64,000 nt of DNA from a virus: IMG/VR virus record IMGVR_UViG_3300050821_002963, positions 1 to 64,000 of that record. One strand, written 5' to 3'. The position numbers were made by a program, and so were the translations under genes. This document shows, piece by piece, positions 49,455-58,271 of the stretch. Within the stretch, counting starts at the first letter, position 1, and the number at the start of each line of letters is the position of its first letter. The notes beneath the pieces were generated by a model. The model made no database searches, had not been told where the DNA came from, and was given only the letters and a program-made list of their open reading frames with translations.

Positions 49455-52250
49455 ATGAAGGCTCTATTCACGGCTGATACTCAGGCGGACTTCGAGAACC
49501 TGGAACTCTGTCGTAGGACAGTAGAAGAGATTCTACGTCTAAGGGACCGGCACGGGTTTCAGGTTCTCGTTCATTGCGGAGATTTAAAGCACGTTTACAA
49601 TCCAATTGACACGAGAGTCATTACGTTTTGGATGCGGGCAATAGAAAAGTTCAGAGAAGCTGGGTTGCGGGTTGTAATCTGTTTGGGAAATCACGATAGG
49701 GTGGGAATGCATGTCGATAAACAAAACTGGTTTCCAGTTCTTAGACGGGCAGGGGCTGATTGCTTTGATGACCCCCATCTTTTGGAATTGGGAGAGGGGG
49801 GTAGACTTGCAATTCTCCCTTACAGAAGAGATTCAGTCTTGCTTAGAAGGGAGGCATCTGACCTTGCAAAACTTGCCAAAGCTGGTAACACGGTGCTCGT
49901 CTTTCACGGCGACATTAAATCAGGACGCTATAACGTCCTATCAAGAAGTGAATCGGAGTTGGTGGCTAGTGATTTATGTCCAGAAAAGTACGTGTACTGT
50001 ATCGGTGGTCACGTACACTTCCAACAAAAAATTGTGGGAAACGTTTTCTACGTGGGTTCTCCCTTTGCAACGGATTGGGGAGAGGCCAATCAACATAAGG
50101 GATATCTCCTATACGATTTCGAACTGAAGAAGTTGAGTCGGGTTAGATCAGAGATTCCTGGTTGGTACGACCCTAGTTGGCCAGGTTTTATGGAATCGAA
50201 ACCAAAGAGTTGGAAAGGGACGCATGTTAGAATCAAAGTCAAGTGTGATGGGATACAGAACGTCAGAGAGAAACTTGCAGCAGCAGAACGTGAAGCGAGT
50301 GTTAAGTATGCTGGTGCAAAGCTTTTCGTCATTCCAGAGTTCACTAACGGAAGCCACGAAGGCCTTGGAAGAATTAAAGCGAGTTTTCCCGACGAAAAGA
50401 AAATACAAGTCTACCTGCAAGAGACGCTCCCAACTGAACTGAAGAAACACGAACAAAGAATAAAGACCTATTTACTTTCCAAGTTGGCTGCGGTTGGTGG
50501 GTTGCAGAGAGAACAGGGAGAGTTGCATTTTTGTTCTTGGAAGGCCAAGAACTTCCTCAGCTACAAGGAGTTGGAGTTCAGAATAGAAGATGGATTGTAC
50601 GTAGTTTCCGGTAAGAACATGGATTGGAAGAACAAATCCAATGGTTCCGGCAAGACAAGTTTTCTCCAGCCCTTGGCGGTAGCTGCTTTTGGTCAGACAT
50701 TCAAAGACCAGAAACATGATGGTTGGATGAGAAGCGGTACGGGTAAGACGGATGAGTCTTGGGTGAAGTTGTGGTTCTTGGACTCAGAGGGACGCGGGTG
50801 TCAGATATGGCGTGGAAGGCAGCCAAAGATTCTGCGGTTGAAAGTGAACAAGGAAATTATAGAAAGCGGCAACAGACCGGAATCCACACAGAAGCTGATT
50901 GAGCAGAGGATGGGATATACTTGGGAGACACTTTCCAACGCTATCTACGTAGACCAGTCGGCTTCGCATCTCATGTTGACGGGAACGGAAGCACAGAGGA
51001 AAGGATTCTTGGCTAAGCTCCAGAATCTGGAAAGATTCGAGCGGGCGGAGAAGCTCATCAAAGAAGAGAAAAACGATTTAGAGGCTCGATATAATGCGTT
51101 GGACTACGAGCTACAGAGGGTTTTGGGGGAAGAAAAGGAGCTCTACCGTACTATCACCGATGCCAAAGCGGTTCTGGGTGTAAACGCGTCTAAAGCCGAT
51201 TTACTCGCCTCTGCAAAAGAGTCGTATTTGACTAAGAAGGCTGAGCTGGATGATTGGGAAGCAAAAGCGGTAAAGAAGACAGAAGAACAGGATTCGAGGC
51301 TGACAAGACTGAGAGAGATTGAGAAGGATTACGAGGTTAAGTTAGCAAAGGTCCAGCTTAGAAGAAGCGATTTGGCGACACGCTTGGAGAGCTTAAAGAA
51401 CCTTAGTGGGGAGTGTCCGACCTGCCTACAAGACGTACCAGCTTATTTAGTGGCTGAAAGTTTGTTAGAGGTCAAACTAGCAATTAAGAATTTGGACGAG
51501 CAGCTAGCTAGCTGGGCTACTTTTCCTCAGCAGGTGGATAAGAAGTTTGCTGAAATAAACAAAGAGGCTGGCAAGTGGGTCAGGAATCAAAAGCTGGCAG
51601 CGATGGTTTCGGATTTGAGAGATGTCTGGCAGGAGTTGAAAGCGGAAGCAAAGGCTCAAGAACAGCAGGTGGAGTTGATTGAGAGGTTGAAGAAGCGTCG
51701 TGAGAAGATGATTAATCATATCTGTGGGTTGGAAGATAAGAAGAAGAAATTCGACAAATGGTTCACGGTAGTCAAGTATGCACAGACAGTTTTCCAAAGA
51801 GATGGATTGCCAGCTTATCTCAATGCTCATGTCTGCCCAGAGTTGAATCAGTCAGCGGCAGAATACTCAGAACTGTTTGCTCAGGGTGAGATTCAAGTTA
51901 GGTTTGAGGTGGACCAGGAAGGTAGCATGGACGTTGTGGTGGTCAATGCCCATGGCGGAGACAAGATAGAGGACCAGTCGGAAGGAGAGAAGAAGCTGGC
52001 TTCTCTGATTACTTCCTTCGCAGTACGGTCGATAGCACCGAAGACGAACCTATTGATATTGGATGAGCCGGGAGATGGACTGGACGCTATCTCGGCCAAG
52101 GCCTTTGCCAAAGGATTGCGAGAAGTGGCTGGTAGATTCTGTACAATAATAGTGGTATCTCATAACGAGCACATCCTTTCGGTCTTGTCAGGAGAGCAGC
52201 AAGTTTCCATTATTAAGGAAAACAAAGTGAGTAGGGTGGTGTCAACATGA
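49455..52250 (+). CDS. Fused Mre11-like nuclease and Rad50-like ATPase (SbcD-SbcC)
   Basis: 931 residues. Nuclease motifs: ADTQAD (7-12), HCGD (40-43), GNHD (78-81), FHGD (150-153) and GGHVHF (184-189). Rad50 part: Walker A SNGSGKT (395-401), long coiled coils with zinc hook CPTC at 654-657, signature QSEGEKKL (841-848), Walker B LLILDEP (866-872) and SH at 902-903. In most bacteria and T4 the two are separate genes (sbcD/sbcC, 47/46). The fused protein would resect DNA ends for recombination and degrade host DNA. Confidence 0.9.
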   Translation: MKALFTADTQADFENLELCRRTVEEILRLRDRHGFQVLVHCGDLKHVYNPIDTRVITFWMRAIEKFREAGLRVVICLGNHDRVGMHVDKQNWFPVLRRAGADCFDDPHLLELGEGGRLAILPYRRDSVLLRREASDLAKLAKAGNTVLVFHGDIKSGRYNVLSRSESELVASDLCPEKYVYCIGGHVHFQQKIVGNVFYVGSPFATDWGEANQHKGYLLYDFELKKLSRVRSEIPGWYDPSWPGFMESKPKSWKGTHVRIKVKCDGIQNVREKLAAAEREASVKYAGAKLFVIPEFTNGSHEGLGRIKASFPDEKKIQVYLQETLPTELKKHEQRIKTYLLSKLAAVGGLQREQGELHFCSWKAKNFLSYKELEFRIEDGLYVVSGKNMDWKNKSNGSGKTSFLQPLAVAAFGQTFKDQKHDGWMRSGTGKTDESWVKLWFLDSEGRGCQIWRGRQPKILRLKVNKEIIESGNRPESTQKLIEQRMGYTWETLSNAIYVDQSASHLMLTGTEAQRKGFLAKLQNLERFERAEKLIKEEKNDLEARYNALDYELQRVLGEEKELYRTITDAKAVLGVNASKADLLASAKESYLTKKAELDDWEAKAVKKTEEQDSRLTRLREIEKDYEVKLAKVQLRRSDLATRLESLKNLSGECPTCLQDVPAYLVAESLLEVKLAIKNLDEQLASWATFPQQVDKKFAEINKEAGKWVRNQKLAAMVSDLRDVWQELKAEAKAQEQQVELIERLKKRREKMINHICGLEDKKKKFDKWFTVVKYAQTVFQRDGLPAYLNAHVCPELNQSAAEYSELFAQGEIQVRFEVDQEGSMDVVVVNAHGGDKIEDQSEGEKKLASLITSFAVRSIAPKTNLLILDEPGDGLDAISAKAFAKGLREVAGRFCTIIVVSHNEHILSVLSGEQQVSIIKENKVSRVVST

Positions 52251-52678
52251 AAAAGGAAATCAACGACTTCTCTGGAGAGAACAAGTTTCTCTCCAATTTC
52301 TATCTGCATCCGCTGGCCTACGATGGCCTGATCTACCCAGCAGTAGAGAATGCTTTTCAGGCGCAGAAGACAATGGATGCAGATATCAGACTAACTTTTC
52401 GCGGCATGAAACCGGAAAGGGCAAAGCAACGTGGTCGTCAGTTGGACCTAAGACCAGATTGGGAGTTTCTAAAAGACGACTTGATGCTGGAACTCCTGCA
52501 AATCAAATTCAGGGATGGAGAGTTGGCTAGAAAACTCTTGGCTACTGGTAATGCCAATTTGGTAGAAGGAAATTGGTGGGGAGACGAATATTGGGGAAGA
52601 TGTAACGGCAAAGGCTTGAACAAGCTGGGCGTTTTGCTCATGCAAGTTCGGAGTGCACTAAATCAAAAAGGAGAATGA
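52247..52678 (+). CDS. NADAR-domain protein (YbiA-like)
   Basis: 143 residues covering a whole NADAR domain: INDFSGENKFLSNFYLHPLAYDG, YPAVENAFQAQK near 28-40, and GNANLVEGNWWGDEYWGRCNGKGLNKLGVLLM near 100-131. NADAR proteins act as N-glycosidases or remove ADP-ribose from guanine; several are linked to ADP-ribose-based conflict systems. Overlaps the Mre11-Rad50 stop. In a phage it may counter a host ADP-ribosylating defence (inference). Confidence 0.85.
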   Translation: MKKEINDFSGENKFLSNFYLHPLAYDGLIYPAVENAFQAQKTMDADIRLTFRGMKPERAKQRGRQLDLRPDWEFLKDDLMLELLQIKFRDGELARKLLATGNANLVEGNWWGDEYWGRCNGKGLNKLGVLLMQVRSALNQKGE

Positions 52679-52681
52679 ACT

Positions 52682-53605
52682 ATGGGCGGTGGAAGATGGG
52701 ATACAGGAAGTTACACCAGGTCAGCTTCGGCTAGGGCTGCCTGTGGTAAAAAAGACTTCGAGTATACGGAGTCGGAGGAAGCCAAGACAAAGGTCCACAG
52801 TAATTTGGACCCAAGACGAATCAACAAGAAACCATTCCAGAAATTGGAAAGTCGGGACAGCGATGAGCATCCGAATTCAAATGCTATCTTTATGTCCTTC
52901 GATGTGACCGGTTCAAATCTGCAAAATGCTCAGGTGGCTCAGAAGAAGCTGCCAAACCTGATGGAGATGCTGATCAGATACATCGACGACCCGCAAGTGT
53001 TGATTGCAGCTAACGACGACGATGAATATGTTGGAGAGAGGGCTCTCCAGATTTCGGACTTCGAGTCGGATAACAGAGTGGATGAGCATTTGAGAAATAT
53101 CATTCTGTTGGGCCAGGGCGGTGGCAACGATCACGAGTCCTACGACTTGGTTCTGTATGCGGCTGCTTACAGGACGGAGATAGACTGCTTCGAGAAGCGA
53201 GGAAAGAAGGGCTATTTCTTCATGTACGCGGACGAACCAGTCCCAACACATTTGGAAGCCTCCGCTGTGAAGATGGCTTTCGGTGGACAGGCGGATGAAG
53301 GTCGGGTGGCAATTACTAAGGTGATTGCAGACCTGAAGAAGATGTATAACGTGTTCATCATTTGGCCACAGAATGGCTACAAGCATGCTCGGAAGCAATA
53401 CGAGACTCTGTTTGGCAAAGAGTGCGTGGTTACTCTCCAGCATCCGAATCTCATCTGTGAACTGGTTGGTTCATTGGTGGGAATAATGGAAGAGAAAATA
53501 TCTGAGAAGGATGTAGTCCATGAGCTAGTAAAGTTCTGGGCTACTCCAGCGGCGGCTGCAGAAGTAAAGACGGCGGTCCATGGTTACTTGGTAGCGAGAG
53601 GCTAA
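52682..53605 (+). CDS. VWA-like protein
   Basis: 307 residues. After a Gly/Ser/Lys-rich start (residues 1-65) the sequence FMSFDVTGSNLQNAQ (about 69-83) resembles a MIDAS D-x-T/S-x-S metal site. NIILLGQGGGNDHESYDLVLYAA and YFFMYADEPV follow as further beta strands of a von Willebrand A fold. VWA proteins commonly form complexes with ATPases or membranes. Placed between NADAR and PurA; partner unknown. Confidence 0.65.
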   Translation: MGGGRWDTGSYTRSASARAACGKKDFEYTESEEAKTKVHSNLDPRRINKKPFQKLESRDSDEHPNSNAIFMSFDVTGSNLQNAQVAQKKLPNLMEMLIRYIDDPQVLIAANDDDEYVGERALQISDFESDNRVDEHLRNIILLGQGGGNDHESYDLVLYAAAYRTEIDCFEKRGKKGYFFMYADEPVPTHLEASAVKMAFGGQADEGRVAITKVIADLKKMYNVFIIWPQNGYKHARKQYETLFGKECVVTLQHPNLICELVGSLVGIMEEKISEKDVVHELVKFWATPAAAAEVKTAVHGYLVARG

Positions 53606-53606
53606 G

Positions 53607-54845
53607 ATGGACAAGGCATTTGCTGTTGTTGGCTTGTGTTATGGGGATGAGGGGAAGGGTTCCATTGTCGATTACCTGACGTGGAAGCATAACCAACAGC
53701 ACTCTGCCTTGGTAGTGAGATTCAATGGTGGCGCTCAGACAGCGCATAACGTGGTTCTCCCCGATGGGCGCCATCATACTTTTTCCCAATTCGGTAGTGG
53801 TTCACTACAAGGTGCGGCCACATTATTGACAAAGCATGTGATTGTAAATCCACGGGCGATGATTCGGGAGTGGATGGAGTTGAAAGACAAGATTGGACCA
53901 GATGCTTATCCTATGCCGTACGTGGATATGGGCTGTCTTCTTACGACACATTTCCAGATAGCTTTGAACAGGGTGCAGATAAGAGTGGCTGGTGGCCATA
54001 ATAGTTGTGGTATGGGTATTGGACAGACGCGTCAGGACAATTTGGAATATGGAGATAAGGTTTTGTTCGTGAACGATTTGTTTACGGAGGAGCGGACAAA
54101 GAAGAAGCTGAGGTTTCTGCAGGAAGCGTGTAGAGGAGAAGCTCTGGCGAGATTGAACAGTGGGACAGTCCCAGAAGAGTTTTCGGTTTTGGATGTTGAT
54201 GACGATGAGCTGAATGAGATGGTCTGGATGTTGAGGAAATGGTTTCGCCATCAAATTTATCCTGTTAGAGACGGGATGATTAAGAAGCTATTGGACCAGA
54301 CAAGTTTGGTCATCTTCGAGGGAGCTCAGGGGCTGATGCTGGATGAGACTTATGGAGAGACTGGATACAATACCTGGACAAATACTACGCTTGAGAATAT
54401 GTATAATGTCTTTAGAAATTGCGGCTACCCGGATAACGGCGGAATTAGAATAGGTGTGATGCGGTCTTACATGACGAGACATGGAGATGGCCCTTTGTTC
54501 GGTGAGAAAAATTGGACCTTTGAAGAGCCCTACAATCCTGATTGGGGCTTTGCTGGGAAGTTTAGACATGGGGTGCTTGACCTACAAAAGATTTTGGCCT
54601 TCCTAAAGATATGTCCAGTGGATGGTTTGGCAGTGAATCACTTGGACCATACGTACGAAGCTCATCCAGTTCGGTTGGTGGATGGAGAAGTGACTTGCGT
54701 CTCAAAGATGGATTTTATTGACGTTATAGAAAGAGAGCTTGGTTTGCCGGTAGTGATAGTCGGAGTTGGTTCTACGTACAAAGATAAGAGTGACGGGTTT
54801 CACAAGTTGACAAGGAAAAAAGGAGAGATGTTATGCGAAAAGTAA
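53607..54845 (+). CDS. purA: Adenylosuccinate synthetase family (PurA/PurZ-like)
   Basis: 412 residues. GTP-binding/catalytic loop GLCYGDEGKGS (9-19), FNGGAQTAHNVV (38-49), FEGAQGLMLDETYG (about 234-247), and GVGSTYKDKSD (about 388-398). PurA joins IMP and aspartate. Phage relatives (PurZ) make the 2-aminoadenine precursor and usually carry Ser or another residue in place of the catalytic Asp; this protein keeps Asp14, so ordinary PurA or a dual activity is likely. One base after the VWA stop. Confidence 0.85.
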   Translation: MDKAFAVVGLCYGDEGKGSIVDYLTWKHNQQHSALVVRFNGGAQTAHNVVLPDGRHHTFSQFGSGSLQGAATLLTKHVIVNPRAMIREWMELKDKIGPDAYPMPYVDMGCLLTTHFQIALNRVQIRVAGGHNSCGMGIGQTRQDNLEYGDKVLFVNDLFTEERTKKKLRFLQEACRGEALARLNSGTVPEEFSVLDVDDDELNEMVWMLRKWFRHQIYPVRDGMIKKLLDQTSLVIFEGAQGLMLDETYGETGYNTWTNTTLENMYNVFRNCGYPDNGGIRIGVMRSYMTRHGDGPLFGEKNWTFEEPYNPDWGFAGKFRHGVLDLQKILAFLKICPVDGLAVNHLDHTYEAHPVRLVDGEVTCVSKMDFIDVIERELGLPVVIVGVGSTYKDKSDGFHKLTRKKGEMLCEK

Positions 54846-56065
54846 TTTTCGGGCTGATAACGTTGCTGCTCTACTTTGCAGCATCGGCTTTGGGACAGGA
54901 TTGCGACAAGGTGGTGGCGGATTACAATGGGGCTTTGCACGGCAGAGATGCTCAGGTGGAACAAGCTGCTCAGGCTTTGATAAATGAGGGAGCAGACGTT
55001 CGTATTCGGGTAGTTGGCATCACGGCAAATCTGGATATGGACGAGAAACAGTTTCAGAAGAGCTGTCCTTCCTGGCAGTCAACGGATGGTGGGATGAAGA
55101 ACACCATGATTGTCTTGATGGCTTCTCCAGTTAGCCGGAAGATGGGAATGTACTATGGCAGTAATTGGCATAATGCTTTGGACCAACATTGGGTTAGGAT
55201 TAAGCAAGAGAGTATGGCCCCAAGATTCAGAGATGGAGACTTCGCTGACGGATTCATAGCGGCTGAGAATCAGCTTGCAGCTCGGTTGAAAGAATCAAAG
55301 AGCGAGGCCTTGCATCCTAATCAGACGGTGAATCAAGCTACAGACTTGAGTGGGCTGTGGACAGTCATGAAATGGGGACTTGGAGTTGCAGGGTTGTCAG
55401 CTCTAGTTGTTTTCCTATTTTGGTTTTTTGGTCGGAAGAGAAGAGAGGAAGAAGCTATCAGCCAAGCTCAACAATCAGGAGCAATGTATAAGGCGCGTGT
55501 CAGTGCACTGATTAACGATGCAAGGGACAACAAAGAACAATGGGTTGATAACTGGACGGAAAGATTCTCCGAGATGAGTCAATCGGAGAAACTAAACCCA
55601 GATACGCCCGGACTGTCCAAGGCTGAATACGAAACCATTGCTGAGCAGTGGAAGGATTTCTACGAAGCAGTTTACAATCTCCGGCTTGGAAGTAGTATGG
55701 CGTCGGCAGATAGAGAGACTTCCTCATTTCCACCCAAAGTTAAAAAGCAACACAGCAAACACGTGGCTACGGAAAGAGAAGCGGCAGCTTCAATAGGTGC
55801 AGCTTCGTCTGTGGCTTCCGGTAATTCTATATTTGCTCCTGTGATTATCAACGAGTCGACATACGGAGAGAGGCACGAAGAGGAAAGACATTCTCGTAGA
55901 AGGGACGATGATGACGAAGGGAGCTCAAGCAGTTCTTCTAGTAGTAGCTCAAGTAGCAGTGATTCTGGCGGCTCTTCGGACTTTGGCTCCAGCGACTCAG
56001 GTAGCGGTGGTAGCAGCGATTTTGGTAGCAGTGATTCTGGTAGTGGTGGTAGTTCAGATTTCTAA
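54833..56065 (+). CDS. TPM-domain membrane protein with Ser-rich tail
   Basis: 410 residues. Signal peptide (residues 1-21), a TPM-like domain (about 25-150; DYNGALHGRDAQVEQAAQALINEGADVRIRVVG), a transmembrane helix near 183-205, a cytoplasmic charged region and a Ser/Gly/Asp-rich end with two copies of a 13-residue repeat. TPM proteins in bacteria sit in envelope complexes, often beside PspA-like proteins, exactly as here (next gene). Overlaps PurA by 13 bases. Confidence 0.7.
   Translation: MRKVIFGLITLLLYFAASALGQDCDKVVADYNGALHGRDAQVEQAAQALINEGADVRIRVVGITANLDMDEKQFQKSCPSWQSTDGGMKNTMIVLMASPVSRKMGMYYGSNWHNALDQHWVRIKQESMAPRFRDGDFADGFIAAENQLAARLKESKSEALHPNQTVNQATDLSGLWTVMKWGLGVAGLSALVVFLFWFFGRKRREEEAISQAQQSGAMYKARVSALINDARDNKEQWVDNWTERFSEMSQSEKLNPDTPGLSKAEYETIAEQWKDFYEAVYNLRLGSSMASADRETSSFPPKVKKQHSKHVATEREAAASIGAASSVASGNSIFAPVIINESTYGERHEEERHSRRRDDDDEGSSSSSSSSSSSSSDSGGSSDFGSSDSGSGGSSDFGSSDSGSGGSSDF
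55921..56062 (+). repeat. Serine-rich low-complexity coding repeat
   Basis: Encodes a run of 14 serines (about 363-376) followed by two copies of SSDFGSSDSGSGG and a final SSDF. Codons vary (AGC, AGT, TCT, TCA), so it is maintained at the protein level rather than being a fresh DNA repeat. Probably a flexible or phosphorylatable tail. Confidence 0.6.
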
Positions 56066-56082
56066 ATTAAGGGAGAAATAAA

Positions 56083-56769
56083 ATGACTACGTTAATGCAA
56101 AAGCTAAGAGTGGTAACGCTGGGTGCGGCACATGATCTACTGGACAAGGCCATCGACCTGGACTCGCCATCAGCAATTAGGCAATATGTGCGAGACTTGG
56201 AAGAGGCTTTGGATAGGATGCGGAATGAGGCGGCCGTGCAAGCGGGTGGTATCAGGACTCTGGAAAGAGAGATTGGAGACCTACAGTCAAAGATCGAGAC
56301 TGGCAAGCAGACAATCATCAAGCTGAGAGAGGGAGGCCATGATGACTTGGCCAGACCAAAGGCGGCTATGGTGGTCACGCAGCAGAGGACACTAGAGTCG
56401 GACCAGAACAATCTGACAGGGATGAAAAATGGTTTGGCGAGTCTGGATGCTGCTATCACTCAGGTGGACTCAAAGCATCAGGACATGGTGGCTCGGGTTC
56501 GTGAATTGGAGAGAATGGACCGGGACACCAAAGCCAAGGAACAGACGGCTTCTGCACTCCATGCTGCTGGAAGATTAGTTTCCGGTGGGGCTGATATGAG
56601 CGTGGACGACGTCCAAAAGCGGATGCAAGAGCGCAATGACGTCGCTACAGAGAAGTTCAACAGGGCTATGGGCTCTGTACAGACCACGGAAGATCCAGAC
56701 ACTACAGCAGCTGTGGATGACCTGCTAGACAGTTTGGCACCAAAAGCCAAGACAGCTTCCAATGTCTAA
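56083..56769 (+). CDS. PspA/Vipp1-like (ESCRT-III-like) protein
   Basis: 228 residues, nearly all long helices with the PspA/IM30 pattern: N-terminal amphipathic helix (MQKLRVVTLGAAHDLLDKA), then IRQYVRDLEEALDRMRNEAA, a long coiled-coil hairpin, and a short Asp-rich tail. These proteins polymerise on membranes and maintain envelope integrity. Together with the TPM gene it forms an envelope-stress module. AAGGGAG precedes the start. Confidence 0.75.
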   Translation: MTTLMQKLRVVTLGAAHDLLDKAIDLDSPSAIRQYVRDLEEALDRMRNEAAVQAGGIRTLEREIGDLQSKIETGKQTIIKLREGGHDDLARPKAAMVVTQQRTLESDQNNLTGMKNGLASLDAAITQVDSKHQDMVARVRELERMDRDTKAKEQTASALHAAGRLVSGGADMSVDDVQKRMQERNDVATEKFNRAMGSVQTTEDPDTTAAVDDLLDSLAPKAKTASNV

Positions 56770-57088
56770 GTTGGAAGACATTCGTCGGATACCTTTACCG
56801 GAAGGTGCCGAGCGAGTAGAGACTGGGCCAATCAGATTCGGGGACGATTGGCCCGGTACATTCATTCGTGGCGACGACAGTTTCTTCCATCGCTATAATG
56901 TCGCCAGGGCAATCGAGTGGTTGAAAGCCAAAGAACATACGGATTCAAGCATGGACCTGTTTCTAGCCAGGAAAGGCTTGGAAGGTTTGGCAGAGATATT
57001 GGACGCTAGTAATCTCTATGAAAAGGTGCGCGGATATAAATGGACGAACACTTCTCAAAGTACGGCTTCCAAAGAGACGAAGACCTAA
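56762..57088 (+). CDS. Unknown protein after PspA
   Basis: 108 residues overlapping the PspA gene by 8 bases. FGDDWPGTFIRGDDSFFHRYNVARAIEWLKA and a helical C-terminal part are visible. No family recognised. Overlaps the nucleotidyltransferase gene by 49 bases in another frame. Confidence 0.5.
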   Translation: MSKLEDIRRIPLPEGAERVETGPIRFGDDWPGTFIRGDDSFFHRYNVARAIEWLKAKEHTDSSMDLFLARKGLEGLAEILDASNLYEKVRGYKWTNTSQSTASKETKT

Positions 57089-57825
57089 TCATGAAGTTCA
57101 TCGGCGGCTCTCAGTTGCATGGTGCAAAGCTGGAGGGTACGGATGATGAAGATTGGTACGGAGTTTATATTGAGCCGAGAGAACTGGCATTGGGCATAGA
57201 CTCGGAAGAGCATTTCGTCTTTACGACAGGTGGTCAGCGTGGCGGTAACGGTCCGGAAGATGTGGACGTTTGTCTCTACACACTGAGGAAGACAGCCAAG
57301 TTAATTGCCAAGGGTAATCCCTCAGTTCTACATTTCCTCTTTGCCAAGCCAGAGTTTCAGACGGTAGTTTGGGCAAAGTTTAATCAGAACAGAGAAGCCT
57401 TCCTGGCTAAGAATCAGGTGAACCAGTTTTTTGGGTTTGCTGAAGCTCAGCTTAGAAGATTGTACAATCAACAGGGACAAAAGAATGTGCATCGTGGTGA
57501 GCTGGAGGAAGCCCATGGTTACGATACGAAATACGCGATGCATGTGGTGCGCCTTTACGGAGAAGCTTTGGAATTTCTAAGGACGGGCGTAATCACCTTG
57601 CCCAGACCAAACAAGGATGAGTTGATTGCTATAAGACAGGGCAAGTGGAAGTTGCCGGAGTTTCAGAAGTATGCAGAGGAACTGAAAAGACAAGCTGAAG
57701 AAGAGAAAGATAAATCTCCGCTCCCGGATAGAGTGGACAGAAAGGAGATATCGAGGCTGGTTGCCCAAGCGTATGAGATGCATTGGGAGCAGGCCAAGTA
57801 CAGGAAGGTGGCAGCTATGAACTAA
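57040..57825 (+). CDS. Nucleotidyltransferase-like protein
   Basis: 261 residues. MKFIGGSQLHGAKLEGTDDEDWYGVYIEP (about 18-46) is a GS-x-LHG...(S/T)D-x-D motif of DNA polymerase beta-type nucleotidyltransferases, followed by VDVCLYTLRKTAKLIAKGNPSVLHFLF, with a third acidic residue in VDV. A helical C-terminal domain carries a likely RNA- or nucleotide-contact region (YDTKYAMHVVRLYGEAL). Related phage and bacterial proteins are predicted to modify RNA or nucleotides. Substrate unknown. Confidence 0.7.
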   Translation: MDEHFSKYGFQRDEDLIMKFIGGSQLHGAKLEGTDDEDWYGVYIEPRELALGIDSEEHFVFTTGGQRGGNGPEDVDVCLYTLRKTAKLIAKGNPSVLHFLFAKPEFQTVVWAKFNQNREAFLAKNQVNQFFGFAEAQLRRLYNQQGQKNVHRGELEEAHGYDTKYAMHVVRLYGEALEFLRTGVITLPRPNKDELIAIRQGKWKLPEFQKYAEELKRQAEEEKDKSPLPDRVDRKEISRLVAQAYEMHWEQAKYRKVAAMN

Positions 57826-57863
57826 GGGCGAAATTAAAATACGGGAAGCATTGAGGGCAAGCC

Positions 57864-58271
57864 ATGAACGTCGTCGTGGTTGGTTCAAGAGATCGGAAGG
57901 ATTCTGAGAAGGACAAAGAGACAGTGGAAGAGTTAGTCCAGCAGCTAGTCAAGCAGCATGGCACAAGACTTCACATAGTCTCAGTTGGATGCGACAAGGG
58001 AGTTGGAAGATACGTAAGGGATTATTGCATGGCTAAAGATATCATCTTCGTAGAGAGTCGTATGAAGTTGGAAGGAAAGGCTGGGGCTATTCCAAGGTCT
58101 TTTTTCATTCAGGTGTTTCAGGCACGGAATCCTTCCTTGTTGGAGCTGGGTGATGAGTTCTTTATTTTCAAAGGCCCGTACGATAGTGGCATTGTAGAAG
58201 CACTGGCTCCGCAGGCTGTAAAGAAAGTTGGGCTGACGAGAGTCAAGACGTATGAGTGGGAGGACGTGTGA
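57864..58271 (+). CDS. SLOG/Rossmann-like nucleotide-binding protein
   Basis: 135 residues. MNVVVVGSRDRKD at the start is a Rossmann-like nucleotide-binding loop, then HIVSVGCDKGVGRYVRDYCMAKDIIFVES matches the SLOG (DprA/LOG-like) pattern. SLOG proteins bind nucleotides or nucleotide-derived signals and appear in conflict systems. No effector domain is fused. Overlaps the HAD gene start. Confidence 0.55.
   Translation: MNVVVVGSRDRKDSEKDKETVEELVQQLVKQHGTRLHIVSVGCDKGVGRYVRDYCMAKDIIFVESRMKLEGKAGAIPRSFFIQVFQARNPSLLELGDEFFIFKGPYDSGIVEALAPQAVKKVGLTRVKTYEWEDV

Noticed and set aside
53607-54845. Proof of a Z-genome (2-aminoadenine)
   Set aside because: The catalytic Asp typical of ordinary PurA is kept and no MazZ or DatZ gene is visible.
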